NCBI RefSeq assembly: GCF_000758665.1
Contig: NZ_CP009285.1
Coordinates: forward strand, 5,208,001 to 5,272,000
From: Paenibacillus borealis
GTDB taxonomy: Bacteria > Bacillota > Bacilli > Paenibacillales > Paenibacillaceae
DNA: 64,000 nucleotides
Direction: 5' to 3'
The notes beneath the pieces are model-generated. The model saw only the letters and a list, made by a program, of their open reading frames with translations. It was not told the DNA's origin and made no database searches. Position numbers and translations under genes: made by a program. Below, in pieces: positions 35,315-44,030 of the stretch (its first letter is position 1; every line of letters begins with the position of its first letter).

Positions 35315-36082
35315 TTACACTTTGGCTTGGTGCTGTCTGATTTCGCCGGCCATATATTCTGCAAAATCAATTAATAACTCCGGGTCGTAACTACTGTCAC
35401 TCGCCACACCGCTATATTCTTCAAGGCAGTGCTTCAGCAGCCCGTGATAGCTGGACGGCAAATGCTGCAGGCCCCACTCCCCGCCTTCCTTTTTGGAAGA
35501 CACTACTTCTTCCCGCACAAAATACAGCACCCGGCACAAATTCAGTGTGTAGTACACAGGAGAATCTATGATTTGCTGAGCCGCATCTCCGATATCACCT
35601 AGGATAGAATCCAGGTAGTATTGGCGGTCTACCGGCAGAAACGCTTCGCGGATAGGTTCACCGTACAAAATAAATCCCCGCTGATAGACGACGGCAAATT
35701 GAGCCGCAAGATCCCTGTCCTCATAACCGCCGCATAAATAATTCTCATCATTTCTGTAGCGGTCCAGATGAAAGTCCGAGAAATGAAACTCAAAAGGTGC
35801 CGGATGCACAAAATTCTTCAGATATTTCTTCAGTACAACAGTTAGCTCAATCCCGCGCCGGTTCGGCAGACTGTCGTGATAAGCTATCACTTTCTTGGCC
35901 AGTTTCCGGCTAACCTCTACAGGAAGCTTGTCGTGTACGACAATCAGCAGATCAATATCACTTTTATCCGGATGAAAGCAGCCCATGGCCAGCGAACCGT
36001 GCAGATAAATCCCGGACAAATTCGCCCCCATTTCCTCTTTGAACAACGTTACCGCCTGATCTAAATAGGCTAGAATTTCCAA
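35315..36082 (-). CDS. Nucleotidyltransferase, aminoglycoside adenylyltransferase-like
   Basis: A 255-residue protein with an N-terminal nucleotidyltransferase domain: the GS...DxD motif is HGSLAMGCFHPDKSDIDLLI (about residues 28-47), with a third acidic residue likely in GIELTVVLKKYL. A C-terminal helical domain of the DUF4111 type follows (SPVYYTLNLCRVLYFVREEV). This is the layout of ANT(3'')/ANT(9) enzymes, which adenylate aminoglycosides, but many chromosomal relatives have no proven substrate. The TTG at 36082 was chosen since AGGAGG lies 9 bases upstream; the ATG eight codons earlier overlaps that site. It stands alone between two intergenic regions. Confidence 0.8.
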   Translation of the reverse strand: MEILAYLDQAVTLFKEEMGANLSGIYLHGSLAMGCFHPDKSDIDLLIVVHDKLPVEVSRKLAKKVIAYHDSLPNRRGIELTVVLKKYLKNFVHPAPFEFHFSDFHLDRYRNDENYLCGGYEDRDLAAQFAVVYQRGFILYGEPIREAFLPVDRQYYLDSILGDIGDAAQQIIDSPVYYTLNLCRVLYFVREEVVSSKKEGGEWGLQHLPSSYHGLLKHCLEEYSGVASDSSYDPELLIDFAEYMAGEIRQHQAKV

Positions 36083-36395
36083 CTTTATGATCCTCCTGAA
36101 TGTCAATTATGGTTGAAACAGATGCCGGGAACACATACTTCCGATATGGCAATCCGGTATGTATCATCGTATATACTAATTGATGCTATCCAGCTGGCAA
36201 GCCATCGAAACGGGTTGGAATTTTCCCCTCCCGTATTATTAAGCCATAGCTCCCGGTGAGTCACAAGTCCAAGAATGGCTATAGACTGTTCTCTCCCTTG
36301 AAGAAGCATTTAAATTCCGGCTTATATGCATAAAAAATGCGGGAGAACAGTTCAACTGTCCCCCCGCTCCTGCTGTAAACCATACTGGCTGCCGC
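36083..36395. other. 313-bp intergenic region
   Basis: It contains the ypmB terminator (36333-36367) and the upstream region of the nucleotidyltransferase. No small gene with a credible ribosome site was found. Confidence 0.6.
36333..36367 (-). terminator. Intrinsic terminator of rex-mtaD-ypmB
   Basis: A G/C-rich stem (GCGGG with CCCGC outside, ACAGTT with AACTGT inside) followed by six T on the minus strand, about 30 bases after ypmB. Confidence 0.87.
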
Positions 36396-36917
36396 TTACC
36401 GGTTGGGCAGGCTATACCCTTCACCGATAGCACTGCCGTCTGTGAAACGATAGAAGCTGTAATAGAACCTGCCGTCCTTTTTGTAAAACAGCTGCCAGGC
36501 ATATTCTCCATTATATACTCCGGGCAGCAGCCGCTTAATCGTAATACCCGGAAGCTGGTCAGCTATAATATCACGGATTTGCGCCTCAGAAGTCCCTTTG
36601 CTGAGCTCCTCCGCGTATAAATCATTTTCGCCTCCGGCAGGCTGGCCTTCCCTGGTAAAGCGGACCCAAACCATCATTTCAGTCCCTGCATCATTTTTTC
36701 CGGTAAGCACCCAGTAAATCGCATTTTCATCCCAGACGGATTTCTGTGCTTTGGATATCTCAGTTAAGCCGGCCCGTGCTCTGGCAATCTCTTTGGCTTC
36801 ACTCCGCTCGTTCCACTGATCCTTCATAATGTAGGCATAGAACTGGCTTAGTCCGAACAGAAGGAGCAGAACCAGGGAGATCCCCAGCGGAAGCCATTTT
36901 CTCCTCTTCTTCAACAT
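36396..36917 (-). CDS. ypmB: YpmB-like membrane protein (DUF5590/PepSY-like)
   Basis: A 173-residue protein with one N-terminal membrane helix (WLPLGISLVLLLLFGLSQFY, about residues 8-27) and an outside part with two PepSY-like halves (about 45-105 and 115-170; IYWVLTGKNDAGTEMMVWVR; AWQLFYKKDGRFYYSFYRFT). In B. subtilis ypmB lies between dinG and aspB-asnS, and the placement here near dinG agrees. AAGGAAGCTGT precedes the ATG. The function is unknown; PepSY-type domains often restrain proteases or bind wall components. The gene begins 26 bases after mtaD. Confidence 0.85.
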   Translation of the reverse strand: MLKKRRKWLPLGISLVLLLLFGLSQFYAYIMKDQWNERSEAKEIARARAGLTEISKAQKSVWDENAIYWVLTGKNDAGTEMMVWVRFTREGQPAGGENDLYAEELSKGTSEAQIRDIIADQLPGITIKRLLPGVYNGEYAWQLFYKKDGRFYYSFYRFTDGSAIGEGYSLPNR

Positions 36918-36943
36918 ACAGCTTCCTTTCCATTTAGCCTGTA

Positions 36944-38245
36944 TTACCGTTTAAGCAGAGCTTCGAACGTTTCCTGTGCTTTGCGGCGGATGGCTTCTTC
37001 ATCGAGTGTCAGGCATTGTCCGTGCTTCACAACCTGTTTGCCGTTCACCCAGACATGCTCGACATCCTTGGCACTGGCTGAATATACTGCATGGGACAAA
37101 AGATCGGTATGCGGGAGCAAATGCGGCTGATCAATATCAATCGCGATGAAGTCGGCCTTCATCCCTGCTGAAAGCCTGCCCACCTGGTTCAGGAAAATAG
37201 ACTGCGCACCATATTCGGTCGCCATCAGCAGCGCCTCTGGAGCCGGTACTGCTGTCGGATCACCGCTTACGCCTTTGTGAATCAGCGCGGCCAGACGCAT
37301 CTCTTCGAACATATCCAGGTTGTTGTTGCTTGCTGCACCGTCCGTACCCAGGGAGACCTTAACTCCTGCTCTGAGCAGCTCAGGAACACGGGCTACTCCG
37401 CTGGCCAGCTTCAGGTTGCTGCCTGGATTATGGGATACACCGACATTGTGGCGGGCCAGAATCTCAATCTCTTCATCATTCAGATGAACGCCATGGGCGA
37501 TCAGGGACGGCCGGGTGAACATTCCCAGCTTCTCCAGATGAGCGACCGGACGCAGGCCGTAATCGGCCACATTCTGCTCCACCTCATGGCGGGTTTCGGA
37601 CATATGCGTGTGCATTGGCAGATCAAGATCATGAGCCGCCTGGACAAACTTCATGAAAAACTCCGGAGGACAGGTGTAAGGCGCATGCGGCGAGAGCATC
37701 GCAGTAATTCGGCCGTCAGCCTTACCATGCCAGTTACGGGCAAAAGCAATTGCCTCAGCCAGCTTGTGATTCTGGACCTCTTCCGGACAGAGTCCGATGA
37801 CACCGCGCATCAGCACGCCGCGGATGCCGGACTGCTCGGTGACCTCAGCAACCCGGTCCATGTGATCATACATATCAAGGAAGGTCGTAGTGCCGCCCTT
37901 CAGCATCTCAAGAACAGACAGAGAGGTTCCCCAGTACACATCCTCACCGGTGAATTTCTCTTCCATCGGCCACATTTTTTCCTGCAGCCAAGCCTGAAGC
38001 ACCATATCATCACCGTACCCGCGCAGCAGGGACATCGCTGCATGGCCGTGGGTGTTGACGAGACCCGGCATAAACAGCAGACGGCTGCCGTCAATAACCC
38101 GGGCATCCTCTTCGATTACAGGCTTCGCTTCACCTATGTAAGTAATCAGATCATTCTCTATGGTCATATAACCGTTCAGAACCGGCTTGTCGCTGCCTGG
38201 AACCAGGAAACGGCCGTCTTTAATAATCGTTTTATTGCTGCTCAT
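36944..38245 (-). CDS. mtaD: 5-methylthioadenosine/S-adenosylhomocysteine deaminase
   Basis: A 433-residue amidohydrolase of the MtaD/SsnA group, which deaminates S-adenosylhomocysteine, methylthioadenosine or related nucleosides. Metal and catalytic residues are seen in MPGLVNTHGHAAMSLLRG (His pair, about residues 58-60), LPMHTHMSETRHEVEQ, LIAHGVHLNDEE and VSLGTDGAASNNNLDMF. The ATG at 38245 was chosen because it is where the family alignment begins; it overlaps the end of rex by 14 bases. The true substrate among nucleosides is not fixed by sequence. ypmB follows. Confidence 0.9.
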   Translation of the reverse strand: MSSNKTIIKDGRFLVPGSDKPVLNGYMTIENDLITYIGEAKPVIEEDARVIDGSRLLFMPGLVNTHGHAAMSLLRGYGDDMVLQAWLQEKMWPMEEKFTGEDVYWGTSLSVLEMLKGGTTTFLDMYDHMDRVAEVTEQSGIRGVLMRGVIGLCPEEVQNHKLAEAIAFARNWHGKADGRITAMLSPHAPYTCPPEFFMKFVQAAHDLDLPMHTHMSETRHEVEQNVADYGLRPVAHLEKLGMFTRPSLIAHGVHLNDEEIEILARHNVGVSHNPGSNLKLASGVARVPELLRAGVKVSLGTDGAASNNNLDMFEEMRLAALIHKGVSGDPTAVPAPEALLMATEYGAQSIFLNQVGRLSAGMKADFIAIDIDQPHLLPHTDLLSHAVYSASAKDVEHVWVNGKQVVKHGQCLTLDEEAIRRKAQETFEALLKR

Positions 38246-38885
38246 CTTCAGCTTCGTCCTTTCCGTCATGTAAATAATAAGCCAGACTCTGCAGATCAGT
38301 GGTGAAATCGGCGGCATGAATCCGGATATTAGCCGGAGTCTTAAGAATAACAGGGGCAAAATTGAGGATGGCCTCAATGCCCGAATCCACCAGAATATCC
38401 GCTACGTTCTGTGCTTCACTGTCCGGAACGGTAATAATTCCGATACGGATGCCCTGCGCACGGATGGTATCCCCCAGCTCACTCATCGGCTGCACAGTCA
38501 ACGAGTTGATCTGCTGGCCTACCTTAGGCTCGTAAGCATCAAATATAGCTGTAATCTTCATCGTATCCTTCAAGTAGGCATTGTAATTCGACAAGGCGTG
38601 GCCGAGATTACCCGCACCTACTAGAGCTACGTTAATCTGCTGGTCCAGCTTCAGAATATGACGGATCTTCTCAATCAGATAAGAGACGTCATAACCGATG
38701 CCCTTTCTGCCGAAATCACCGAAATAAGCCAGGTCCTTGCGGATCTGGGCGGGATTAAGATCAAGCTTCTGTCCCAGCTCCTGAGAAGAAACTGTAGAGA
38801 TTTCACGTTTTTGGAGATCGTTCAGGAAACGCAGGTACACTGGGAGTCTGCGGACGACGGCCTCCGATATTTTATCCGATTTCAT
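38232..38885 (-). CDS. rex: Redox-sensing transcriptional repressor Rex
   Basis: Rex (217 residues) is a repressor that leaves DNA when NADH is high, turning on fermentation and respiration genes. The N-terminal winged helix (about 1-75; VVRRLPVYLRFLNDLQKREI, SSQELGQKLDLNPAQIRKDL) and the Rossmann NAD(H) domain (VALVGAGNLGHALSNY, about 88-103; IDAYE-type acid at AIFDAYEP) are complete, with the C-terminal swapped helix. TAGGAGGAGAAAAC precedes the ATG. It is the first gene of rex-mtaD-ypmB, with a -10 TATAAT about 50 bases upstream. No full Rex dyad (TTGTGA-N6-TCACAA) was found in the window. Confidence 0.95.
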   Translation of the reverse strand: MKSDKISEAVVRRLPVYLRFLNDLQKREISTVSSQELGQKLDLNPAQIRKDLAYFGDFGRKGIGYDVSYLIEKIRHILKLDQQINVALVGAGNLGHALSNYNAYLKDTMKITAIFDAYEPKVGQQINSLTVQPMSELGDTIRAQGIRIGIITVPDSEAQNVADILVDSGIEAILNFAPVILKTPANIRIHAADFTTDLQSLAYYLHDGKDEAEDEQQ

Positions 38886-38943
38886 GTTTTCTCCTCCTAA
38901 AAGTTTGATGTGATAATCCGATTATAGGAACCGTGCTCCGGTA

Positions 38944-38959
38944 CTGCCCAATTGGGCAG
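38944..38959. repeat. 16-bp perfect palindrome between rex and dinG
   Basis: CTGCCCAATTGGGCAG reads the same on both strands. It lies upstream of the rex -10 region and 66 bases after dinG. A protein site is more likely than a terminator because no T tract follows. Confidence 0.45.
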
Positions 38960-39025
38960 CAGCCGTGGAGCGCGGGACTTCAGAACCATAATTACTTATA
39001 CATAATATCAACCGGGGAACGGATA

Positions 39026-41884
39026 TTAAACCCCGCCTTCTTCCAGCCACTCTGCAATCCGCGGCACCATCTGATCAGTCAGCATATGCTCCATCTTGGG
39101 ACCGGGCAGCGAATACAGGAAATACTTCCCATAATAAGATTCAATGACTCTGGTATCATATACAATAACAATTCCGCGGTCCTGTGCGGTGCGGACCAGC
39201 CTTCCGAAGCCTTGCTTGAATCGGATCACGGCCTGCGGGACAGACAGCTTCATGAAAGGATTCTTCTTCTGTGCCTGCAGCAGCTCTGATTTCGCTTCAG
39301 CCAGCGGATGATTTGGCGGCTGGAAGGGCAGTCTGACAATCGCCAGGCAGGTCAAAGCCTCCCCGGGAATATCTACACCCTCCCAGAAGCTGCTCGTACC
39401 GAGCAAGACAGACGCCGAACTGTCCTGGAACCGCCGGATCAGCTTGCTCCGGCTGCCGCCTTCTACACCCTGGCCTAGCACCATGATATCCTGCGAAGCC
39501 AACGCCTCTTTCAGCGGATCATAAACCTGGCGCAGCATCTTGTAGGATGTGAACAGTACGAGCATCCGCCCCCGTGTGGCCACTGCAGTTTCGGCCAGAG
39601 AATGGACCAGCGTATCTACAAAGCGGGCATCCCCAATGCTTCCCTTGACGCTCGGGAAATCACGCGGAATGACAAGCAGCGCCTGTTCGCGGTATTTGAA
39701 CGGAGACGGAAGCAGTGCTGTCATCAGACGCCCCTGCTCTGCTGCCTCGCCAAGACCCAGATTATCTATCATGAACTGGAATGACTTATCCACAGACAAG
39801 GTGGCCGAGGTCAGGATGATACTCCTCTTCTTGTCGAAGAACAGCTCCCGCAGCTGGGTGCTGACATCCACCGGAACGGCATACATCTGCAGCGACTTGC
39901 CGCGGTAATTACCGCTCCCCTCCAGCCAGTACACAATATTCTCGTCATTCAGTCCCATAAAGAATCGGATCTGCTCTCTAATGGAGGCCAGGTCCTTGAA
40001 CAACCCGCCGATATCCGTCACGAGGCTGTCCGATGAGGACTGGCTGTCCGTATCACGCATCTCACTAAGCATTTTATCACCCTTGCGGATGATATCGCTC
40101 AGGCTGAGGTTGAGTGTATTCTCCAGGGCAGCCAGCTCCTCCCACTCTTTGGGCTTCTTGCCCGGCTGCAGGCGTGCGACCAGCTGGCCGGCTTCACCAG
40201 CTCCGGCATCGCTGCGTTCAGGCAGCAGGGCGAAGAGCTTATCGCTAAGCGTATCCCAGGACTCCTTAACGGTAAGCAGATCCGGGTAGATCCGGTCGAT
40301 GACGCCGCTCCATTCCGAAGCCTGCTCACTGCCGGACGATTGCAGAGTCTGGCGCAGAGCAGGCAGCTGTCCGCTCCGGCTGTCCTTGTACAGGCGGGTG
40401 AGCGTATGCGCTACGGTGAAGTATTTCATCTGCATGCCGAGGTGTTTGCCGGCTATATCCTCCAGATGATGAGCCTCATCTATAATGAGATGCTCGTAAG
40501 CCGGAAGCAGCTGATGCCCGGCCTTAACGTCTGCAAATAATTTGGAGTGATTGGTCACCACCACATCGGAAATTCCGGCTTCATGTTTAGCCCGGTGATA
40601 ATAACATTTCCGGAACCAAGGGCACGAACGTCCCAGACAGGAGTCGGTATCACTGGCTACGGTCTCCCAGAAGTCACCGCCGCGCCCGCTTAAGTTAAGC
40701 TCTTCATCATCGCCTGTCTCCGTTTGGGTCAGCCAGACAATCATCTGAGCAGCGGTAAGCGCTTCTTCCCTGGGACTTATGAAGTCCTTTTTATTTATTC
40801 TATGTTCAAACTTGCGCAGACACAAATAGTGCCCTCTTCCCTTAAAGATCGCAGCCTTGAATGGAAATGGCACAACACTCGTCAAAAGAGGGATGTCGCG
40901 CTCACGCAGCTGATCCTGAAGGTTGATCGTATGCGTGCTGACCATGACCTTCTGATTGCTGCGGACACTGTGATAAATGGCCGGAAGCAGATACCCCAGC
41001 GATTTGCCGGTACCTGTGCCCGCTTCAATCAGCAGGTGCTTATCCTGATCAAGCGCCGTTATGACCTCATGGATCATCAGTTCCTGTGCCTCACGGCTCT
41101 CATACTGCGGAAGGGTGTCCTTCAGACGCTTGGTTACCTCTTCCATATACTCCCCGAAGGTAATATTCTGCAGCGGGTTGTCAGATCCTTCATCTCGCGG
41201 CGGAGCCAGCTCTGCCCAGTCACCTACAGCAAGTGCCAGCTGGCGGTAGAAGGTCAGGTCTCCTTCCGGCTGGAAGGTCTCCATTTCGCGCTCACGCTGC
41301 AGACCGTCGAAATACCAGGCCAGGTCACTGTCCTCATCGGCGAACAGCTCATTGAGACGCTGGATGGTCAGGAGAGGCAGGCTGTCCAGCTCCTCCATAC
41401 ATTTCAGCAGCACAAGCGCCGTCGCGAGGGCATCACTGTCCGCCTGATGCGGACGCTCATGCGTAAGGCCGAAATGACTGCTCACTGCCCCAAGCTGATA
41501 GGTAGTCAGCGAGGGAAAGCATATTTTGAGAAAATCGATGGTATCCAGAATCCGGCCCTGAAACGGCAAATAGCCGCAGCGGTCCAGCGCATTCTGCAAG
41601 AAATGAAAATCAAACGCCACATTATGTCCAACCAGCACAACATCATCGAGCAGAGGCACCAGTTCCATCATCATCTCATCAAGCTCCGGCGCATCCTGCA
41701 CATCACTGTCTGTAATTCCGGTCAAGCCCGTAATAAAAGGAGGAATGGGTGCTCCGGGCTTGACAAAGGAACCATACACCCGGGAGATGGACCTGTCTTC
41801 TTCTATAATGGCAAGGCCAACCTGGATGATCTCACCCACAGATTGGGTTCCCGTAGTTTCAAAATCAAGCACGGCAAATTTCAT
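39026..41884 (-). CDS. dinG: DinG-family helicase with N-terminal 3'-5' exonuclease
   Basis: A 952-residue DNA-repair protein. The N-terminal DnaQ-like exonuclease (about 1-170) starts with AVLDFETTGTQSVGEIIQVG and continues with GHNVAFDFHFLQ and HQADSDALATA. The helicase half has Walker A EAGTGTGKSLGYLLP (about 288-302), the DEAHHLED box, and the C-terminal motifs GTSSFWEGVDIPGE and QGFGRLVRTAQDRG. Four Cys (one in HYLCLRKFEHR, three in SCLGRSCPWFRKCYYH) are placed like the iron-sulfur cluster of XPD/DinG helicases. The fusion is usual in Bacillales, though some relatives lack these Cys and helicase activity. GAAAGGGAATAG precedes the ATG. Confidence 0.94.
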   Translation of the reverse strand: MKFAVLDFETTGTQSVGEIIQVGLAIIEEDRSISRVYGSFVKPGAPIPPFITGLTGITDSDVQDAPELDEMMMELVPLLDDVVLVGHNVAFDFHFLQNALDRCGYLPFQGRILDTIDFLKICFPSLTTYQLGAVSSHFGLTHERPHQADSDALATALVLLKCMEELDSLPLLTIQRLNELFADEDSDLAWYFDGLQREREMETFQPEGDLTFYRQLALAVGDWAELAPPRDEGSDNPLQNITFGEYMEEVTKRLKDTLPQYESREAQELMIHEVITALDQDKHLLIEAGTGTGKSLGYLLPAIYHSVRSNQKVMVSTHTINLQDQLRERDIPLLTSVVPFPFKAAIFKGRGHYLCLRKFEHRINKKDFISPREEALTAAQMIVWLTQTETGDDEELNLSGRGGDFWETVASDTDSCLGRSCPWFRKCYYHRAKHEAGISDVVVTNHSKLFADVKAGHQLLPAYEHLIIDEAHHLEDIAGKHLGMQMKYFTVAHTLTRLYKDSRSGQLPALRQTLQSSGSEQASEWSGVIDRIYPDLLTVKESWDTLSDKLFALLPERSDAGAGEAGQLVARLQPGKKPKEWEELAALENTLNLSLSDIIRKGDKMLSEMRDTDSQSSSDSLVTDIGGLFKDLASIREQIRFFMGLNDENIVYWLEGSGNYRGKSLQMYAVPVDVSTQLRELFFDKKRSIILTSATLSVDKSFQFMIDNLGLGEAAEQGRLMTALLPSPFKYREQALLVIPRDFPSVKGSIGDARFVDTLVHSLAETAVATRGRMLVLFTSYKMLRQVYDPLKEALASQDIMVLGQGVEGGSRSKLIRRFQDSSASVLLGTSSFWEGVDIPGEALTCLAIVRLPFQPPNHPLAEAKSELLQAQKKNPFMKLSVPQAVIRFKQGFGRLVRTAQDRGIVIVYDTRVIESYYGKYFLYSLPGPKMEHMLTDQMVPRIAEWLEEGGV

Positions 41885-41939
41885 TATAAGTTCTATTCCC
41901 TTTCACTTGAGACTCTTTATCAGCATAACAGAAGTTACG

Positions 41940-41981
41940 AAAAAAGGCGATGCACACCCCCTGGGAAGAAGGCCGCATCGC
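41940..41981 (-). terminator. Intrinsic terminator after the TPR gene
   Basis: GCGATGC (41947-41953) pairs with GCATCGC (41975-41981); six T follow on the minus strand. It separates the TPR gene from dinG. Confidence 0.75.
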
Positions 41982-42000
41982 TTGAATGGATGAAAAGTAA

Positions 42001-42648
42001 TTATAAAAGCGAGACCAGCTGATGTCCGAATTGAAGCTTTCCGCCCCGCTTGCGGCAAACCTCCAGATTAACGTTCGGCTCAGGGAGAGCGGGATCATGC
42101 AGGAGAGAAAGGCTGAACAGCTCACTTGCTTCATTAAAGCGTTCCTGGGAGGCTCTGATGCAGCCAAGCGCGTTATAGATCATCGCCTTCAGCTTCGTTT
42201 CACGGATGAGGCCAAGCATATGATTCAGATGGCCCCAAGCCGTCTCCGCTTCGCCTTCCTGCAGGTAAGCCATCGCCAGGTACAGGCGGGCAGCCAGACT
42301 GTCCGGGTGCCGGGCAGTGACTTCCTTGAACTGTTCGATACATTTGCGGTACATAAGCAGCTTATAATAGCCCTGTCCCCTGACAAAAGCATCCATAGCA
42401 AGCTCTGGCGCTTCCTCCTCAGGTGCTTCCTGCTCCTGCTCCGGTTGCGGCTGGAAATCCGCCTGATCGCGGAACTGGCTCAGCTTCTCGGCAAAGGCCA
42501 GCCATTCATCCATTACCTCATCGCTGATCCGGTGGAGCATATTATATTTGGATAAAAGGTCGTTGCGGCGGGCACCCTCCGCAGTAGGATAGTCAGTACT
42601 GATCTCCTGCAGCATCTTGTTCATCTCAGCAAATAAATGTTGAAACAC
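42001..42648 (-). CDS. TPR-repeat protein
   Basis: A 215-residue soluble protein with an N-terminal helical region, an acidic Pro/Glu/Gln linker (about 75-95, QPEQEQEAPEEEAPELAMDA) and about three tetratricopeptide repeats (about 100-200; GYYKLLMYRKCIEQFKEVTA, LYLAMAYLQEGEAETAWGHL, ALGCIRASQERFNEASELFS). Such proteins act as scaffolds; the partner is unknown. The GTG at 42648 was chosen for the AAGGGTGGGA site 6 bases upstream; an in-frame ATG lies 8 codons later and would also be possible. It lies between panD and dinG. Confidence 0.8.
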   Translation of the reverse strand: MFQHLFAEMNKMLQEISTDYPTAEGARRNDLLSKYNMLHRISDEVMDEWLAFAEKLSQFRDQADFQPQPEQEQEAPEEEAPELAMDAFVRGQGYYKLLMYRKCIEQFKEVTARHPDSLAARLYLAMAYLQEGEAETAWGHLNHMLGLIRETKLKAMIYNALGCIRASQERFNEASELFSLSLLHDPALPEPNVNLEVCRKRGGKLQFGHQLVSLL

Positions 42649-42762
42649 CGGACATCCCACCCTTACTGATAATGAAGTCAGCTTAAGCTTGCCTGACTTC
42701 ATTTTTCACAAGTCGGGGTGTCTTCATCCCTGCCATTGATTACATGGCTCAAACAGCGGGGT

Positions 42763-43134
42763 TTAGGCAATCGTCGCGTGGATCTCATGATCCGCCAGCT
42801 TCACCGGCTGATTGTCGGCATCTACAAACACAACAGTCGGCTTGTGGGCCGCCAGCTCTTCGGATGACAGCATGGCGTAAGAAATAATGATCACAGTATC
42901 CCCCGGCTGTACCAGGCGAGCGGCTGCACCGTTCAGACAAATAACGCCGCTGCCGCGCGGCCCCGGGATCACATAGGTTTCCAGCCGGGAACCATTGTTG
43001 TTATCCACGATCTGCACTTTCTCGTTCTCCAGCAAATCCGCGGCTTCCATCAGATTCTCATCTATGGTAATGCTGCCGACATAATTTAAATTGGCTTCGG
43101 TGACGGTAGCACGGTGAATTTTGGATTTCATCAT
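42763..43134 (-). CDS. panD: Aspartate 1-decarboxylase
   Basis: PanD makes beta-alanine from aspartate for pantothenate synthesis. The 123-residue proenzyme has the self-cleaving Gly-Ser in [18 protein letters not shown] (about residues 24-25), which yields the pyruvoyl group, and the conserved [28 protein letters not shown] and [10 protein letters not shown]. The start is at one of two adjacent ATG codons just after panC (5 bases); a clear ribosome site is not seen at the usual distance, so translational coupling to panC is likely. Confidence 0.95.
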   Translation of the reverse strand: MMKSKIHRATVTEANLNYVGSITIDENLMEAADLLENEKVQIVDNNNGSRLETYVIPGPRGSGVICLNGAAARLVQPGDTVIIISYAMLSSEELAAHKPTVVFVDADNQPVKLADHEIHATIA

Positions 43135-43138
43135 ATGT

Positions 43139-44029
43139 CTAAACAAGAGCGTGAGCCTCCTTGGGAATAAATACATTATTGTCGATCAGGCGGGTTCTGC
43201 CGAATTTCACGGCAAGTGCCATAATCACCTCTCCGCCGGCAGCACTCAGCTTACTGCCGCCTTCCAGGCTCTCCAGATCAGGGAAAGTCAGGATTTCCGC
43301 GTAATCGATGACCGCGAGCGGGGATTCAGCAATAACCGAAACCAGCAGCTCCCGCGCCTCATTCACTGTTCTCACCTTGCCGTCTTCCAGAGCCTGGCGC
43401 ACTTCACGCAAGGAGCGGGACAACACCAGTGCCTGTCTGCGCTCTTCAGCGCTCAGATAGACATTGCGTGAGCTCAGGGCCAGTCCGTCTTCTTCCCGCA
43501 CAATCGGACAGGCGATAATTTCCACATTCATATTCAGATCAGCCACCATCCGGCGGAGAACAGCTACCTGCTGGGCATCCTTCAGCCCGAAGAAGGCATA
43601 ATCCGGCTGTACAATATTAAACAGCTTGCTCACCACCGTAGTCACTCCGTCAAAATGGCCCGGACGAGAAGCTCCGCAGAGCTGTGTAGTAAGTGAAGAC
43701 ACCGAAACTCCCGTGCGGATCGGCTGGGGATACATTTCCTCGACACTTGGGATAAATACAATATCCGCACCCTCGCGTTCAGCAAGCGCCAGATCACGCT
43801 GCTCATCGCGGGGATAGGAAGCGAAATCCTCATTAGGGCCAAACTGCAGCGGATTGACAAATATACTCATCACTACTGTGCCGCTCTTCTCACCTGCTGC
43901 GCGCAGCAGGCTCGCATGGCCTTCATGCAGATACCCCATGGTAGGTACAAAACCGACCGGCCCATGGCCGCCTTGACGCATATATTCCAGCGCTTCACGC
44001 ATCTGTGCAATTGTTCTGACTACTCTCAT
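43139..44029 (-). CDS. panC: Pantothenate synthetase (pantoate-beta-alanine ligase)
   Basis: PanC (296 residues) joins pantoate and beta-alanine with ATP. It shows [20 protein letters not shown] (HxGH, about residues 27-46), [41 protein letters not shown] and the KMSKS-like end of the loop at [13 protein letters not shown]. The ATG at 44029 starts 1 base after the panB stop and has AAAGGAGCAAAATAAG in front, so a longer start inside panB is rejected. Confidence 0.97.
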   Translation of the reverse strand: MRVVRTIAQMREALEYMRQGGHGPVGFVPTMGYLHEGHASLLRAAGEKSGTVVMSIFVNPLQFGPNEDFASYPRDEQRDLALAEREGADIVFIPSVEEMYPQPIRTGVSVSSLTTQLCGASRPGHFDGVTTVVSKLFNIVQPDYAFFGLKDAQQVAVLRRMVADLNMNVEIIACPIVREEDGLALSSRNVYLSAEERRQALVLSRSLREVRQALEDGKVRTVNEARELLVSVIAESPLAVIDYAEILTFPDLESLEGGSKLSAAGGEVIMALAVKFGRTRLIDNNVFIPKEAHALV

Positions 44030-44030
44030 C

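Noticed and set aside
27539..36082. Resistance island, because of an AAC(3)-like and a nucleotidyltransferase gene
   Set aside because: The two genes are 7 kb apart, surrounded by core genes, with no mobile element and normal composition. They look like chromosomal family members of unknown substrate.
36103..36309. 68-codon frame upstream of ypmB terminator region on the minus strand
   Set aside because: No ribosome site, no motif, and it covers the start region of the nucleotidyltransferase gene.
38944..38959. Rex operator at the CTGCCCAATTGGGCAG palindrome
   Set aside because: Rex sites need TTGTGA-N6-TCACAA, which this palindrome lacks.
40724..42022. 432-codon open frame on the plus strand across dinG
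   Set aside because: It lies antisense to a full-length dinG with all helicase motifs, has no ribosome site and no recognisable domain; open antisense frames are expected at this codon use.
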